DNA of 64,000 nt from Sthenelais limicola (Eukaryota > Annelida > Polychaeta > Phyllodocida > Sigalionidae). This document shows, in pieces, positions 50,786-59,742 of this stretch (the first letter of the stretch is position 1; each line of letters begins with the position of its first letter). The DNA lies in assembly GCA_942159475.1 (NCBI GenBank), contig OW804094.1, positions 129,752,755 to 129,816,754 of the forward strand. Direction: 5' to 3'. The translations under genes were made by a program, and so were the position numbers. The notes beneath the pieces are model-generated. The model was given only the letters and a program-made list of their open reading frames with translations, searched no databases and was not told the origin of the DNA.

Positions 50786-51701
50786 TCAATCTGCCCCAAT
50801 TAAATCCGCCAACCAATCGTGCTCTGCAGCTGAAATGATTGTGTGAAACACGTCTATAAAACTGGGTGCGAATGTATCATGTACAAACATACACGCATCA
50901 CAATCATCAACATATGAATTTGATAGCAGATAACAAATAGAAATAAAGAATATTCACCTCCTTTTTGACTATCGTTCAAATAGTCTAAATCGTTCATGCC
51001 CTCCCTATAAAAACAATAATAAACAACATGTTCACACCACATTTGCACAAACGAGTGTTTACACACATCTCCCCCCCTATTTAGCAAAAAAAAAACAAAA
51101 AAAACTCCACACTAATGAACATACGCAGTTTAAGACTGACTATTTATATTAAAAACTATCCTAGAACGAACCCCCTGATGTAAAAAGTAATCGTGCTTAC
51201 TTGTTGATTAAGTCGATCTCTTCAATAAGATCGTCCAGCGTTACGGTGCAAAGTTCCGCATACGTCTCTTCGCCCATAAGAGGAGACGGGGTCGTAGCAA
51301 AGGTTGATGGTTTGGAATCAGCTTCTTCAGAATCGCTGTTACTTGTATCGACTATTCTGTTTTTGCCTGGTGAAACACATGTTGGGGATGCGGCCTCATC
51401 CGACGATATGCATACAGGAGATATCCTACCACCGGGTAGAGTACATGCTTCCTCTGCAGGGGGTGGGGAGGACGCAGGGTCCACCCTCCTCCTTTTCTTA
51501 AGGGGAAGCGTGCTTTCCCTTATACGCTGTTCGACGTATTTTTCAATCTCCTTTTGGAAGTTGGAGGTGATTAAGCTGAAAAATAAAGGGGTGGGGTGGG
51601 GTAATTTTAAAATTATAAACCGAGTTTAAAAGGAATAAATTAGCTTAATGGTAAACTCAACCCTTTCCCTAAACAGTCACTCACCTTAGTTTCGAATCCA
51701 T
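50786..51701 (-). CDS. Spliced acidic nuclear protein with basic NLS, candidate viral regulator
   Basis: Four exons on the minus strand: 51685-51701, 51201-51575, 50958-51004 and 50786-50853. All have GT-AG borders and keep one frame, giving 168 residues. If the second donor is not used, a TAA that overlaps it gives a 131-residue form. Near residues 32-37 lies a strong nuclear signal, LKKRRRV. The middle is serine/proline rich. The C-terminal part is acidic with hydrophobic patches (LDDLIEEIDLI, DWLADLI), as in transactivation domains. A TATTTAAA box lies at 51771-51780 and AATAAA (minus) at 50722-50727. No LxCxE motif was seen. The role as a transcription regulator is inferred; no homologue is recognised. 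Confidence 0.6.
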
Positions 51702-51770
51702 TTTGCAGTCTATGTCTATGTTGTGTCGCAAAAGCTCCAATATAAGTGAATCTGTGTTGGGAGTAGCAAG

Positions 51771-51780
51771 GGTTTAAATA
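51771..51780 (-). promoter_or_regulatory. TATA box of the minus-strand nuclear gene
   Basis: Minus-strand TATTTAAACC lies 70 nt upstream of the ATG at 51701. Directly upstream is the repeated region 51791-52030. Confidence 0.55.
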
Positions 51781-51790
51781 ATGTCGGTGT

Positions 51791-52030
51791 GAGCAGGCGG
51801 AATTATTTTATCAGATTTTTAATCGTTCTCTAACCCTCTTCAGCATGCACTGTGACCTTCCCTCCCATTATTTATGCACTACAATCCCCCTCCCATTATT
51901 CCATCTCACACGACGGCCCAATATGAGCAGACGGACATATGCACTTTAATCGTTTTCTAACCCTTTACAGCATGCACTGTAATCCCTCCTCCCATTATTT
52001 CATTTTACACGGTGGGTCAATATGAGCAGA
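51791..52030. repeat. Enhancer-like direct repeats upstream of the minus-strand nuclear gene
   Basis: Units begin at GAGCAG (51791, 51925 and 52024) and are 134 and 99 bp long. Both full units contain TTTAATCGTT(T/C)TCTAACCCT, CAGCATGCACTGT and CTCCCATTATT, and both end in CAATAT. The first unit has an internal duplication of CTCCCATTATT. The position next to a TATA box recalls the repeated control regions of small DNA viruses. An origin function cannot be judged. Confidence 0.65.
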
Positions 52031-52277
52031 TAAGTAGACTCAAATAAAGATATGTCTGCAATGTTAGGATTATATCGACTTAACTCAACAAGTGGTTGCG
52101 TATGAATAAAGGTTTGATCACGCAGTCGTCCTACGGGCCCAAGTGTTACTGCATCGCTTCCATTACATAACCGGATAACGCTTGCAGCAAATGCATATCG
52201 ACCTAGGGAACCTATACTAAGCACTTTGAACACATTTTCCTTTAAGTTAAATTATTTTGAATCAAATTGCAATAAGA

Positions 52278-52517
52278 ATGTTTATTTATTTTTTTTTGTT
52301 GTGTTTGATGCACACGCATAAGTACAGAAAAGCGCGTCAGTACAGCATCCAGAAATGCATGAGCGCGAAACGGATACCCTTTACAGACACTCCCAGCGAG
52401 TGTAGACGGCGCTACACCCGCTGGGGGTGTATCATTCCAAAATGCAAGCACACACTTCCAGCTTTAAATAGCGCGCATGCCCCCTCCTTCCAACCAACAG
52501 AATATGCATTCCCATGA
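52278..52517 (+). CDS. Possible small membrane/secreted protein, unrecognised
   Basis: A 79-residue frame from an ATG, with a hydrophobic start (FIYFFLLCL) and a basic, cysteine-containing remainder (four cysteines). No promoter or polyadenylation signal is obvious. The region includes a 13-bp-arm hairpin (52393-52424) and an overlapping minus-strand frame, so coding status is doubtful. Confidence 0.25.
   Translation: MFIYFFLLCLMHTHKYRKARQYSIQKCMSAKRIPFTDTPSECRRRYTRWGCIIPKCKHTLPALNSAHAPSFQPTEYAFP
52393..52424. repeat. Inverted repeat, 13-bp arms with one mismatch
   Basis: CCAGCGAGTGTAG and CTACACCCGCTGG flank ACGGCG. This GC-rich hairpin lies in the non-conserved part of the viral element, upstream of the membrane-protein gene. 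It could be a regulatory or replication structure. Confidence 0.55.
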
Positions 52518-52669
52518 TTTTACATTTAGATGCAGTCATAATATAATGTTGAAATCGCTTTATTAGGACATATTTAATATTTTACGCGGCGGCTATTCAC
52601 ACGCACACACATGTAAACACAGACCATCCCGCGTGCAATCACCGGCCGGCTCGATCGCAAGGTGGGAGG

Positions 52670-54217
52670 ATGCACGTATCAGTATCTTTGCTTCTTTTGG
52701 CGGTGACAAGTTATGTCACCGCCGAATATGATTGTGGACCGATCGAGGATACATGCTCCTGCACTGCAAACTCGATCAAATGCTTTGCAGGAGGGTATCC
52801 TCGATCGGTATCGATCGCCAAGAGCGCCGTACACCACATACGGCTCGAAAGGGTGTACATCTCGGTGTACGACCCGGCTTTTTTTTCCTCCTTTTTTAAC
52901 TTGAAGTCTGCAGAAATAGTAAACACCCTTCTACCATTCGACTGTTCCACCATCCCCGAGTGGACAAGATTCCAGTTGAAAAGCCAATGTCCACCACCTC
53001 GACCGACAACCCCGAAGCTGTCATTTCGCCACGACAAACCCTTTCTACCACCCGTAAAACACGTCCCTCAACCCCCTCCCAGAAACCCTGCTGATGAAGA
53101 CGACGATGATGGTAAACAATGAAATCATAACATGTGTTCTCATTCATTTGTTTGCATTCCACGCCTATCAATGAAGCAGATAATAATTTAAAATCATGTC
53201 ATGTGCCACCATTCATTTGTTTAAAAATTAAGTCTGTCAATCGCGCCGATGCTAAAATGATACACAAACGCTTCATGACCCATCAATATTTGTCATTTTT
53301 GTCCCTCAACTTAACGACATAAGGCAATCATCCACCCTAAATCACTTATTTTATTGCATAGCGTGTGTTACCATTTATTTGTTTACAAATTACGTCTATT
53401 AACGCAACAAATGCTAAAATTTGTAAAACAAATAATAATTTAAATCATTGTTATTAAATCACTTATTTTGAAATCATGATTATAACTCTCATTACAGACG
53501 AAGTTTCCTCTACACGCCTCCCAGACACCTCTTCACCTCTCCCAACGACCTCGCCCATCCCAGACAGCTCTCCCCTTTCTACAACCTCGCCCATCCCAGA
53601 CTCATCTTCTTCTTCTCCGCCTCCAACAGCCTCCCCCATCCCACACTCTTCTCCAATCCAACCTTCTCCTGTCCAACCGTCAGCAGATCCGTCTACGATG
53701 CCTTTACCATCAACTCCAGGCGTTCAACCAGAACTGATCGCAGGGCTGATCGCCGCATTTGGCGTTTTGTCGGTGGGCGGCGCATGCACCGGAGCATGGT
53801 GCGCAAGAAGGCTTTTGGTGCGGCGGGAGATGGCGCGGCGCGAACGCCATAGAAGACAGAGGAGAGGAAACACGGTTAGATAATATACAACCGCTGACTA
53901 AAGTCAGGCGAATTTAGCGAATATTTTAGCAGAATACTTTCTTAATTATTTCAAAACATAATGCACATTTCCTTTTCAACATGTTAAATTGTTATAGCCG
54001 AGTTGGTTTTTTTTTTTTTTTTAATTTTTTTTTCTTATAATTATTTTAGAGGAAGGTACACGAAACAGCGGAGGAAAGCTTCAGAAGTGCGGTTTATTCC
54101 GATTCGTGCGGGAGCAGGTTGCACCGAAGCGGCGGAAAGGTGAAAGACTCAACGTCTGCCGAGCACACAGAGACGATGGAGACGGTCGTCGAAACTCTGG
54201 GAACATGTCATCTTTAA
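52670..54217 (+). CDS. Spliced type I membrane protein with Cys/Leu-rich ectodomain and Pro/Ser/Thr stalk
   Basis: Exons 52670-53111, 53498-53874 and 54050-54217 (phase 1, then phase 0) give about 328 residues. The N-terminus is a clear signal peptide (LLLLAVTSYVTA). The ectodomain has a C-x-C-x6-C cluster (TCSCTANSIKC) followed by segments such as IRLERVYISVYDPAFF and NLKSAEIVNT that resemble a leucine-rich-repeat cap with one or two repeats. Then comes a mucin-like stalk with repeated TTSPIPDSS units, a transmembrane segment (LIAGLIAAFGVLSVGGA) and a very basic tail. The third exon adds 55 residues. Its donor (ACG/GTTAGA) is weak, and without splicing the protein ends 3 codons later (VR, stop). 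It is possibly a virion or cell-surface glycoprotein; function is inferred only. Confidence 0.65.
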
Positions 54218-54276
54218 AGTGTATGTACAAACAACATAATGTTTTATTTATGAGTTATATTTTTTTATTTCTTTAA

Positions 54277-54841
54277 CCCATTGAGGACGGGGGCAGTTTA
54301 CACATATTTTGCCTGGCTGACGGGGGCCCTTTTCCCCTTTTTTGGGCTTCAGGACGGGTGTTTAACATGAGGTTTAGGGTTTAAAAACACTTTAAGAATA
54401 TTTTCTTCAAATAATATGTGTCATATGTACATCGTTTAATAGGTGTAAACAGTTATTGATCATATTTTTTCATATTTTCTAGAATTTGGACTTGAATAAT
54501 TAAAATAATGGGTCTCAATTGGGTGCAATATGGTGGCAACCTTGCTCCAAATTCACTTTCCAGCATTTACGTATGTTAGTTATGACGTCATCATTATTGT
54601 CTCCATGACAACATACCTATAAAAATATTTCTAGTATGTTTGTATACATTTATTTTAAATTTCATCAAAATCTGTTCATTTTTTATTAAGTTATGCCCCC
54701 TTCAATTTATATAAAAAGTTGATGCCTTGAGGCATCACCCCGTCCACTGAGCCAAATTATGTGTGATGCCTTGAGGCATCAGCCCGTCCACTAAGCCATT
54801 TTGATGTTGATGCCTTGAGGCATCAGCCCGTCCTCAATGGG
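54277..54841. mobile_element. piggyBac-type MITE, 565 bp
   Basis: Flanked by TTAA on both sides (54273-54276 and 54842-54845). Its ends are exact inverted repeats: CCCATTGAGGACGGG at the left and its complement at the right. The CCC...GGG ends with TTAA duplication are the hallmark of the piggyBac superfamily. There is no coding capacity. The right part has three copies of GATGCCTTGAGGCATC, each followed by CCCGTCC. It sits between the 3' ends of the membrane-protein and major capsid genes. Confidence 0.85.
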
Positions 54842-54901
54842 TTAATTGACAGACATAAAATAACAACGCTTGTAATACATTTTTTTTTTTTGTTGACATA
54901 A

Positions 54902-56209
54902 TTACATAGCCTTAACATTTCTGACCATGTCAACCTCAACCATTCCTTGAGATTTACAGTAAACAAATGCTGTGACAGCATTAGGCAATTCTTTATTGAA
55001 TGTGGCGGCTAAACGAGTTTGACCCTTTCTAATGAGAGGCACAATACCCTCTTCTGAACAGTGTGACATTGAAATGTTAAAGTTGAAAAATACGTTGTTG
55101 TCTTTAAACGCATCATAGCTGCAAAATACTGAGTCTGATCCGTCCACCCTTTTCATCGAGTTGTATGCTTGCATGTAGTTTCCTTCTGAAAAGTCACATT
55201 TAATGGACTCTCCAGGAAGACTTTGTCCATCCACAAAAAACCCAAGTTCTCCAATGTGGAAGTGAGAAAGTTTGTACGGAGATTTGGAAAAATCTCCGCT
55301 GGAGCGATCAGAATCAACAAAGAAAACACAAACTGAATCCGGAACAGTATCCATTAATATGTTGTTTACGCTCCACTCTCTCACGCCCTTTGATATAACA
55401 TAGCTTCTCACTTCTTCTTTAGGGAATGAGTAGATGGCCGGATGATCTTTCAACACCTCGTTGTGAGCAAGCATTATGCTTGGGTTTATTTTAATGTGAC
55501 ACGCTTTAAAAACCGCGTCTTTTATAGCAAGTCTGTATTTTTTGGTTGAATCGCCACTGCACAGCCTAAATTCGTCTGACGCTTGATGTAAAACAATTTT
55601 GACAGAAACTCCGTTAATCAAAGGTTTGGACATGTTAAGGACACCCATTCTTAAAGGACCCTCAAACTCTACATTCTTCCCAGCCTTTGTGAAGAGAAAC
55701 CTTTTTTTGAACCCGTTGTTAGCTCCCTCTCCTGAACTATCGAATGAATCTATTGTACCACTATCTATCCAATACCCTTGTGTATACAACGATGTAGCCC
55801 TTTCGTCAGAAGTCGATGTCAAAAGAACGTCTGCATACGATTTGTAAGCAAAGTTTACGCCTACACCCGATCCTACTGGGGTGTCGTTCAGCAAAACCTC
55901 TACCTGTCTAAACATAGTGCCCAAAGCGTTGTTTGCAAGCGCGACTTTTGTGTCCTCCGCGCCAATTTTCAGCCCGGTCTCAACGTTTTCTATGCATACT
56001 TTTACATAAAGCAGACTGTTCTTTAAAGAAATGTAATCTCCCGAATGTCCGCTTAGATAAAACTGAATTGGAGAACCTTGAGTAATCGTGCTGACTGGGC
56101 GATAACTGCGCATCTCCCTTCCCCGAACAGCAGCATCTGCATTCACTGGAGAGAATATATTCAACTCTTCCCCATGAGCCTCAGCAAAATTTTCTCGCAT
56201 ATACTCCAT
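54902..56209 (-). CDS. Major capsid protein (double jelly-roll), Polinton type
   Basis: A complete 435-residue protein matching the Polinton major capsid family, which is often labelled F54H12.2-like in invertebrate genomes. Typical segments are SPIQFYLSGHSGDYISLKNS and TMFRQVEVLLNDTPVG in the first half and LMDTVPDSVCVFFVDSD in the second. Family members form hexon-like trimers of double jelly-rolls that build the icosahedral shell. The ATG has A at -3 and follows the core-like gene by about 5 nt. A TATA-like CTATAAAT lies about 95 nt upstream, inside that gene. No frameshift or internal stop is present. The 3' end is about 60 nt from the piggyBac MITE. Confidence 0.85.
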   Translation of the reverse strand: MEYMRENFAEAHGEELNIFSPVNADAAVRGREMRSYRPVSTITQGSPIQFYLSGHSGDYISLKNSLLYVKVCIENVETGLKIGAEDTKVALANNALGTMFRQVEVLLNDTPVGSGVGVNFAYKSYADVLLTSTSDERATSLYTQGYWIDSGTIDSFDSSGEGANNGFKKRFLFTKAGKNVEFEGPLRMGVLNMSKPLINGVSVKIVLHQASDEFRLCSGDSTKKYRLAIKDAVFKACHIKINPSIMLAHNEVLKDHPAIYSFPKEEVRSYVISKGVREWSVNNILMDTVPDSVCVFFVDSDRSSGDFSKSPYKLSHFHIGELGFFVDGQSLPGESIKCDFSEGNYMQAYNSMKRVDGSDSVFCSYDAFKDNNVFFNFNISMSHCSEEGIVPLIRKGQTRLAATFNKELPNAVTAFVYCKSQGMVEVDMVRNVKAM

Positions 56210-56214
56210 AATGA

Positions 56215-56592
56215 TTACTTTTTACTCGACTTCTTATTTGCAGACGTCCTCTTCTTTGCAGTTGCGGAAGCAGAGTGATTCCTTTTAAGAGATTTAACGA
56301 AATTTATAGTTTTTGAACTTGAGTTCGAAATGCTGACGGGGTGGATGATTTTATCAAGAGATTTTACCCCCTCTTCTTCCCTCTGCTGCTCTTTCGCCAT
56401 TACTTTCGCCTGCTTTATTGTTTGCTCAGTCTCGCTTACCATCCCCTTAGACCCGCCTGTTTGCTTTTCTTCCTTCCCGGATGAAGTCTTAAGCATGTAT
56501 ACCCCACCTTTGGGGTTGAATTTTTTCTTGAGAAGATTGTTATAATGACTTGTCCACTTTTCAGTTGAAGGAGTGTATGGGAGGAGAGACAT
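56215..56592 (-). CDS. Lysine-rich core-like protein
   Basis: 125 residues from the ATG at 56592, which follows the minor-capsid stop by 16 nt. The first part reads SLLPYTPSTEKW and KKKFNPKGGVYML; the rest is low complexity. It ends in KKRTSANKKSSKK with many lysines and serines. Its place between the two capsid genes and its basic charge suggest a DNA-binding or core protein like those of adenovirus-type viruses, but I see no diagnostic motif. The frame is open upstream to an ATG at 56667, which would give 150 residues overlapping the previous gene. A TATA box (minus GTATAAAA, 56687-56694) could serve either start. Confidence 0.55.
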   Translation of the reverse strand: MSLLPYTPSTEKWTSHYNNLLKKKFNPKGGVYMLKTSSGKEEKQTGGSKGMVSETEQTIKQAKVMAKEQQREEEGVKSLDKIIHPVSISNSSSKTINFVKSLKRNHSASATAKKRTSANKKSSKK

Positions 56593-56608
56593 GCTCGTTT
56601 TTTCAAGT

Positions 56609-57205
56609 TTAGCTTTTTGCGCGGATGTGTAGTGTACAGCAAGCCTTACCAGAAGATAATAACACATGTTTAAACGATTCAGTGACTTTTATACTCATGC
56701 GTATCGTCTGTATGACTGATTGACCTATTGCAAAGTACAGCGGGGTCGGGTGAGATTTGACAGGCAGAGTGTCAAACATGGCAATAATAGGAGCGTACAC
56801 ACCATGCACATAGCTAGGTCTTACAATGCTGCAATGCACTTCCATCCCCACTTTCTTAATCAATTTTCTGTTCTTTATTTTTTGATTTATGGTATAAGGT
56901 TTTGTTTCTTCTTCCTTCAATTCAACTAAGCGCTTTAATAGTTTTTCAGTTTCGCTGTATTGCCCTATATCATCTGTCAGCTCGAACGCTTTTTCTACTT
57001 CCCTACTCACAACTTCGACTTCTCTGTTCTGTTTTTCGTTCAACACCGATATATACCCCTGTTTATCTATAATAGTAAAATCGATTAGACAACATTCCCA
57101 TGCACCGCTAAGCAGTATCGACTTTTCTAATGAGAATGTAAAGTCCAATGCACAGTTTGATGGGTATGCGTCTGCGTTGTCTGTTGAGCAAGCAAAAATG
57201 TACAT
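56609..57205 (-). CDS. Minor capsid (penton-like, single jelly-roll) protein
   Basis: 198 residues from the ATG at 57205; the frame is open further upstream but has no earlier ATG. The beginning (SNCALDFTFSLEKSILLSG and then AWECCLIDFTI) matches the first strands of the Polinton minor capsid protein, which forms the pentameric vertices. A charged, coiled-coil-like stretch (about 60-115) interrupts the jelly-roll. The C-terminal strands include HVLLSSGKACCTLHIR. A TATA-like box (minus GTATTTATAC, 57258-57267) lies 53 nt upstream, just past the integrase stop. The next gene follows after 16 nt. Confidence 0.75.
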   Translation of the reverse strand: MYIFACSTDNADAYPSNCALDFTFSLEKSILLSGAWECCLIDFTIIDKQGYISVLNEKQNREVEVVSREVEKAFELTDDIGQYSETEKLLKRLVELKEEETKPYTINQKIKNRKLIKKVGMEVHCSIVRPSYVHGVYAPIIAMFDTLPVKSHPTPLYFAIGQSVIQTIRMSIKVTESFKHVLLSSGKACCTLHIRAKS

Positions 57206-57278
57206 GATTACCGCCTGTTTGACTACTTCCAAGTGCGACGATTAAAGTTGTGAGTTTGTATAAATACACTTTCCCACC

Positions 57279-58811
57279 CTACGCTGCTCTTCTTCCCCTA
57301 CGTCGCCTTCCATCATTATTCCCACGTTCTCTTTCAACTCTATCTCGAACAGCTCTTCTAGGCAATATTCTCCTTTCGCCTCGCACGTCTTCTTCTTGAA
57401 TATTTTCGCGTGCTTGTCTTCGCCTACGTTCTCCAACCCCCCTCCCCACCTCTCTCTGCCCCCCAACTCCTCCTTCCCTATTTTCATTATCTCCGTTTTG
57501 CTGCCCTCGCCTCCCTCTACGCCCTCTAACCCCCCTCCCCCTCGCTCTCCCTCGCCTTCCTCCCCTCCTCTGCTGAACATCATGCTCCCCTCCCCCATCT
57601 TGTTCTGCAACCCCATCAGGTCTTAAATCCCTTACCTCGCTGGCTAGCAGCCATGAACAAAATTTATCAGGCCACCCAACCCATTTCACTTTTACCTCTC
57701 TCTCCCCATCTTCATTCACCCTACGAGCAACGACTTTTTCTATTTCATATTCCGTATTCTCATCAACAATAACAAGCTGCAATTCCTCCTCATAAAAGAC
57801 TCCTTCCACCGGTTCATTGGCCCAGTTTTTAATGGAGTAGACAGGGGTGTGTTGATACACTTGCCTATCTGTAATTATATACAGCTGTCGAGTGTAGTTT
57901 TCATCGTATGATCTGTGAAAGGCTGAGCGGTTGTAGCTAAGTCGCACCTTATCATTCACATCATACTTATAGACCGACTTTGACCAAAGGTACGGTCTTT
58001 CATTTTCCAAGTACTGTCTCTTCCAAAGAAGTGCTCTGTCAGCGGAAAGCGCTTCTGTCGGAGTCATTCCAATAGATCTGTTCACACTCGTGTTTACAGA
58101 CAATGTCACTTCGTCTAATATATCAATCCATCTAAATGTGTTTTTAAATTTCATGTATCTCTGTAAGCGCATTCGTATTGTCTTTATAGCTCTTTCGGCA
58201 TAGTTTGCTTTTTTATCATTATTGGATGAAAAATGATGGACTTTAAATAATGAATAAATCGCTTTTGAATTAGAGTTGATAAACTCAGTCCCTTTATCTG
58301 TGCGAAATACCTTCGGCGATTGTATCTTAAATATGGATTTCAAAGCTTCAGACGTTTCAACCCCTGTCACAGCGCGCAAAGGTCTTGTCCATATGAAATG
58401 GGTAAACACATCAGTGAGGAGAAGAATGAACGAATATTTGTCGTTACTATTGCTGTAAAACGATAGATTGATGCAGTCCCCATCATATTGGTAATTCTTT
58501 TCAGACACGACAACGCGAGGCCTATCAAAATTTAATATTCTAGGTGAAAATAAAGTGTAAGCGTCTTGGGTGAGGAGCCATTTTTTTATTTCTTTTTTGG
58601 AGATGTTTAAATTTGGGTTATTGCGATTTGTTTCCTTATACACATCATTAACACTCCCTAAAAACGCTTGTGATGGTCCTGTGTAAAAGATTTGATGCAA
58701 GTGTTCAGCTTTTTCAGGAGCTATTGATGAGGAAATAGATGATTTCTGCTCACTTTTGACATTTTTTTTCTTTTTTTCTTTTGATTTTGGTGTAGCATTA
58801 TGTTTAGTCAT
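57279..58811 (-). CDS. Retrovirus-like integrase with chromodomain and Arg/Gly-rich tail (Polinton INT)
   Basis: 510 residues. The ATG at 58811 is chosen because the upstream open frame has no ATG. The N-terminal region contains KKEIKKWLLTQDAYTLFSP, typical of Polinton integrases. The catalytic DDE triad is visible as YQYDGD (about 110), RTDKGTEF (D172) and NYAERAIKTI (E206), spaced about as in retroviral integrases. After an SH3-like region there is a chromodomain (about 355-393; YEIEKVVARR, VKVKWVGW, CSWLLASEV) that may direct insertion to marked chromatin. From about 403 to the end the protein is Arg/Gly rich (GRARGRG and many RR), an unusually long tail. All catalytic residues are present, so the gene could be active. 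Confidence 0.93.
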   Translation of the reverse strand: MTKHNATPKSKEKKKKNVKSEQKSSISSSIAPEKAEHLHQIFYTGPSQAFLGSVNDVYKETNRNNPNLNISKKEIKKWLLTQDAYTLFSPRILNFDRPRVVVSEKNYQYDGDCINLSFYSNSNDKYSFILLLTDVFTHFIWTRPLRAVTGVETSEALKSIFKIQSPKVFRTDKGTEFINSNSKAIYSLFKVHHFSSNNDKKANYAERAIKTIRMRLQRYMKFKNTFRWIDILDEVTLSVNTSVNRSIGMTPTEALSADRALLWKRQYLENERPYLWSKSVYKYDVNDKVRLSYNRSAFHRSYDENYTRQLYIITDRQVYQHTPVYSIKNWANEPVEGVFYEEELQLVIVDENTEYEIEKVVARRVNEDGEREVKVKWVGWPDKFCSWLLASEVRDLRPDGVAEQDGGGEHDVQQRRGGRRGRARGRGVRGRRGRRGQQNGDNENREGGVGGQREVGRGVGERRRRQARENIQEEDVRGERRILPRRAVRDRVERERGNNDGRRRRGRRAA

Positions 58812-58818
58812 TATTGCA

Positions 58819-59250
58819 TTAGCGTAACGTCTTCCAAGAGTTTTCAACTTCGTTTTTCACAATCCGTTTCTTTTTAATTGTTGGTTGTTGTTTTTTAATT
58901 TTAGGTAAAGGCTTGCGACGCGATGTTACCCTCCTGCTCTTTTGAGGTGTGTACATGAACGGCGTGTTTTGTTTTTGGTCTTTTTTTTCTTCCTCTCCAG
59001 CAGGGGAAGTGATTGAAATTGGGTTATTGTCTGACTTTCCTGGTGGAGGAGCTATAAACTTTGATTCAGTTTGAGACGTTGGTTTTGTATTAGCAGACTC
59101 TGCTTTTTCATTTGAATCGACCGAACCTTCTCTTTTTCCAACGTCGGATTGATTTTCGCTTTGTTTGATTTTGTCTATGTTCTTGCACTTTTCCAAAAGC
59201 TCGGTGTATTTTACGATAGGGATTAATATCATTTTACGAGTTGACTTCAT
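58819..59250 (-). CDS. Small conserved Polinton-type basic protein
   Basis: 143 residues. It begins with MILIPIVKYTELLEKC, which resembles the start of a small protein that recurs beside integrase and ATPase in Polintons. It then has a disordered Ser/Lys/Pro-rich middle and ends in basic stretches (KSRRVTSRRKPLPKIKK). Its ATG overlaps the stop of the preceding gene by 4 nt (ATGA), and its own stop is 7 nt from the integrase ATG. Function is unknown; DNA binding or a core role is inferred from charge. Confidence 0.55.
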   Translation of the reverse strand: MKSTRKMILIPIVKYTELLEKCKNIDKIKQSENQSDVGKREGSVDSNEKAESANTKPTSQTESKFIAPPPGKSDNNPISITSPAGEEEKKDQKQNTPFMYTPQKSRRVTSRRKPLPKIKKQQPTIKKKRIVKNEVENSWKTLR

Positions 59251-59564
59251 AATTTTTTCTGTATCTCTTCCTTGAAAATCTTTAATATCGAAAGGAGGGG
59301 AGAATAGTTATTTTGAATAAGGCACAACTGCTTCTTCTTACACTGGCGTTGCTTCGATAGTTTTTCCAACAATCCTTGATGTCTTTTTAGCTTTGTCTGA
59401 GAGTTGGGAGGAGGTGTCATATGTTTAATGTTCAACCCTATTTCACACAACACTCGAACCTGTGCTGGAGTAGCAGTAAATAGCAAAGCTTTTGCTTGAA
59501 GTCGACTGGGAGATTCTAACAATAGGTGGATAAAGTGTTTTTCCGCTTTTAAATGAGAAGACAT
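59247..59564 (-). CDS. Small conserved Polinton protein (helical, basic)
   Basis: 105 residues. The central segment SRLQAKALLFTATPAQVRVL, followed by CEIGLNI, matches from memory the pattern of a short protein found repeatedly near the ATPase and integrase of Polintons, usually annotated hypothetical. A lysine/arginine-rich helix follows (KLKRHQGLLEKLSK, KKKQL). A TATA-like CATAAATA (minus, about 59619-59626) lies some 60 nt upstream. Function unknown. Confidence 0.6.
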   Translation of the reverse strand: MSSHLKAEKHFIHLLLESPSRLQAKALLFTATPAQVRVLCEIGLNIKHMTPPPNSQTKLKRHQGLLEKLSKQRQCKKKQLCLIQNNYSPLLSILKIFKEEIQKKL

Positions 59565-59742
59565 AGTTGTGTACTAGCCGACATCTCACTTGTAAATGAG
59601 TAGTGATGGTGTGAAACGGTATTTATGAAGATAAAGTATGTTTTGAATCGGTCGACTGCACACGTTGACCACACACACACACCTTCCATAGTTGAGTATG
59701 ACACTAGCAGTCAGTGCGGATTAATAGCCAGACCTCCTTCAT

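Noticed and set aside
46027..51701. LxCxE retinoblastoma-binding motif in the viral regulatory proteins
   Set aside because: Searched for as the usual companion of E1A-like proteins. ECESESEDE in the BIR protein is only superficially similar, and no true LxCxE was found.
57242..57616. 124-codon Glu/Gly-rich frame overlapping the integrase tail
   Set aside because: It is an alternative frame of the same low-complexity DNA, and the integrase frame continues directly from the chromodomain. Kept only as a remark.
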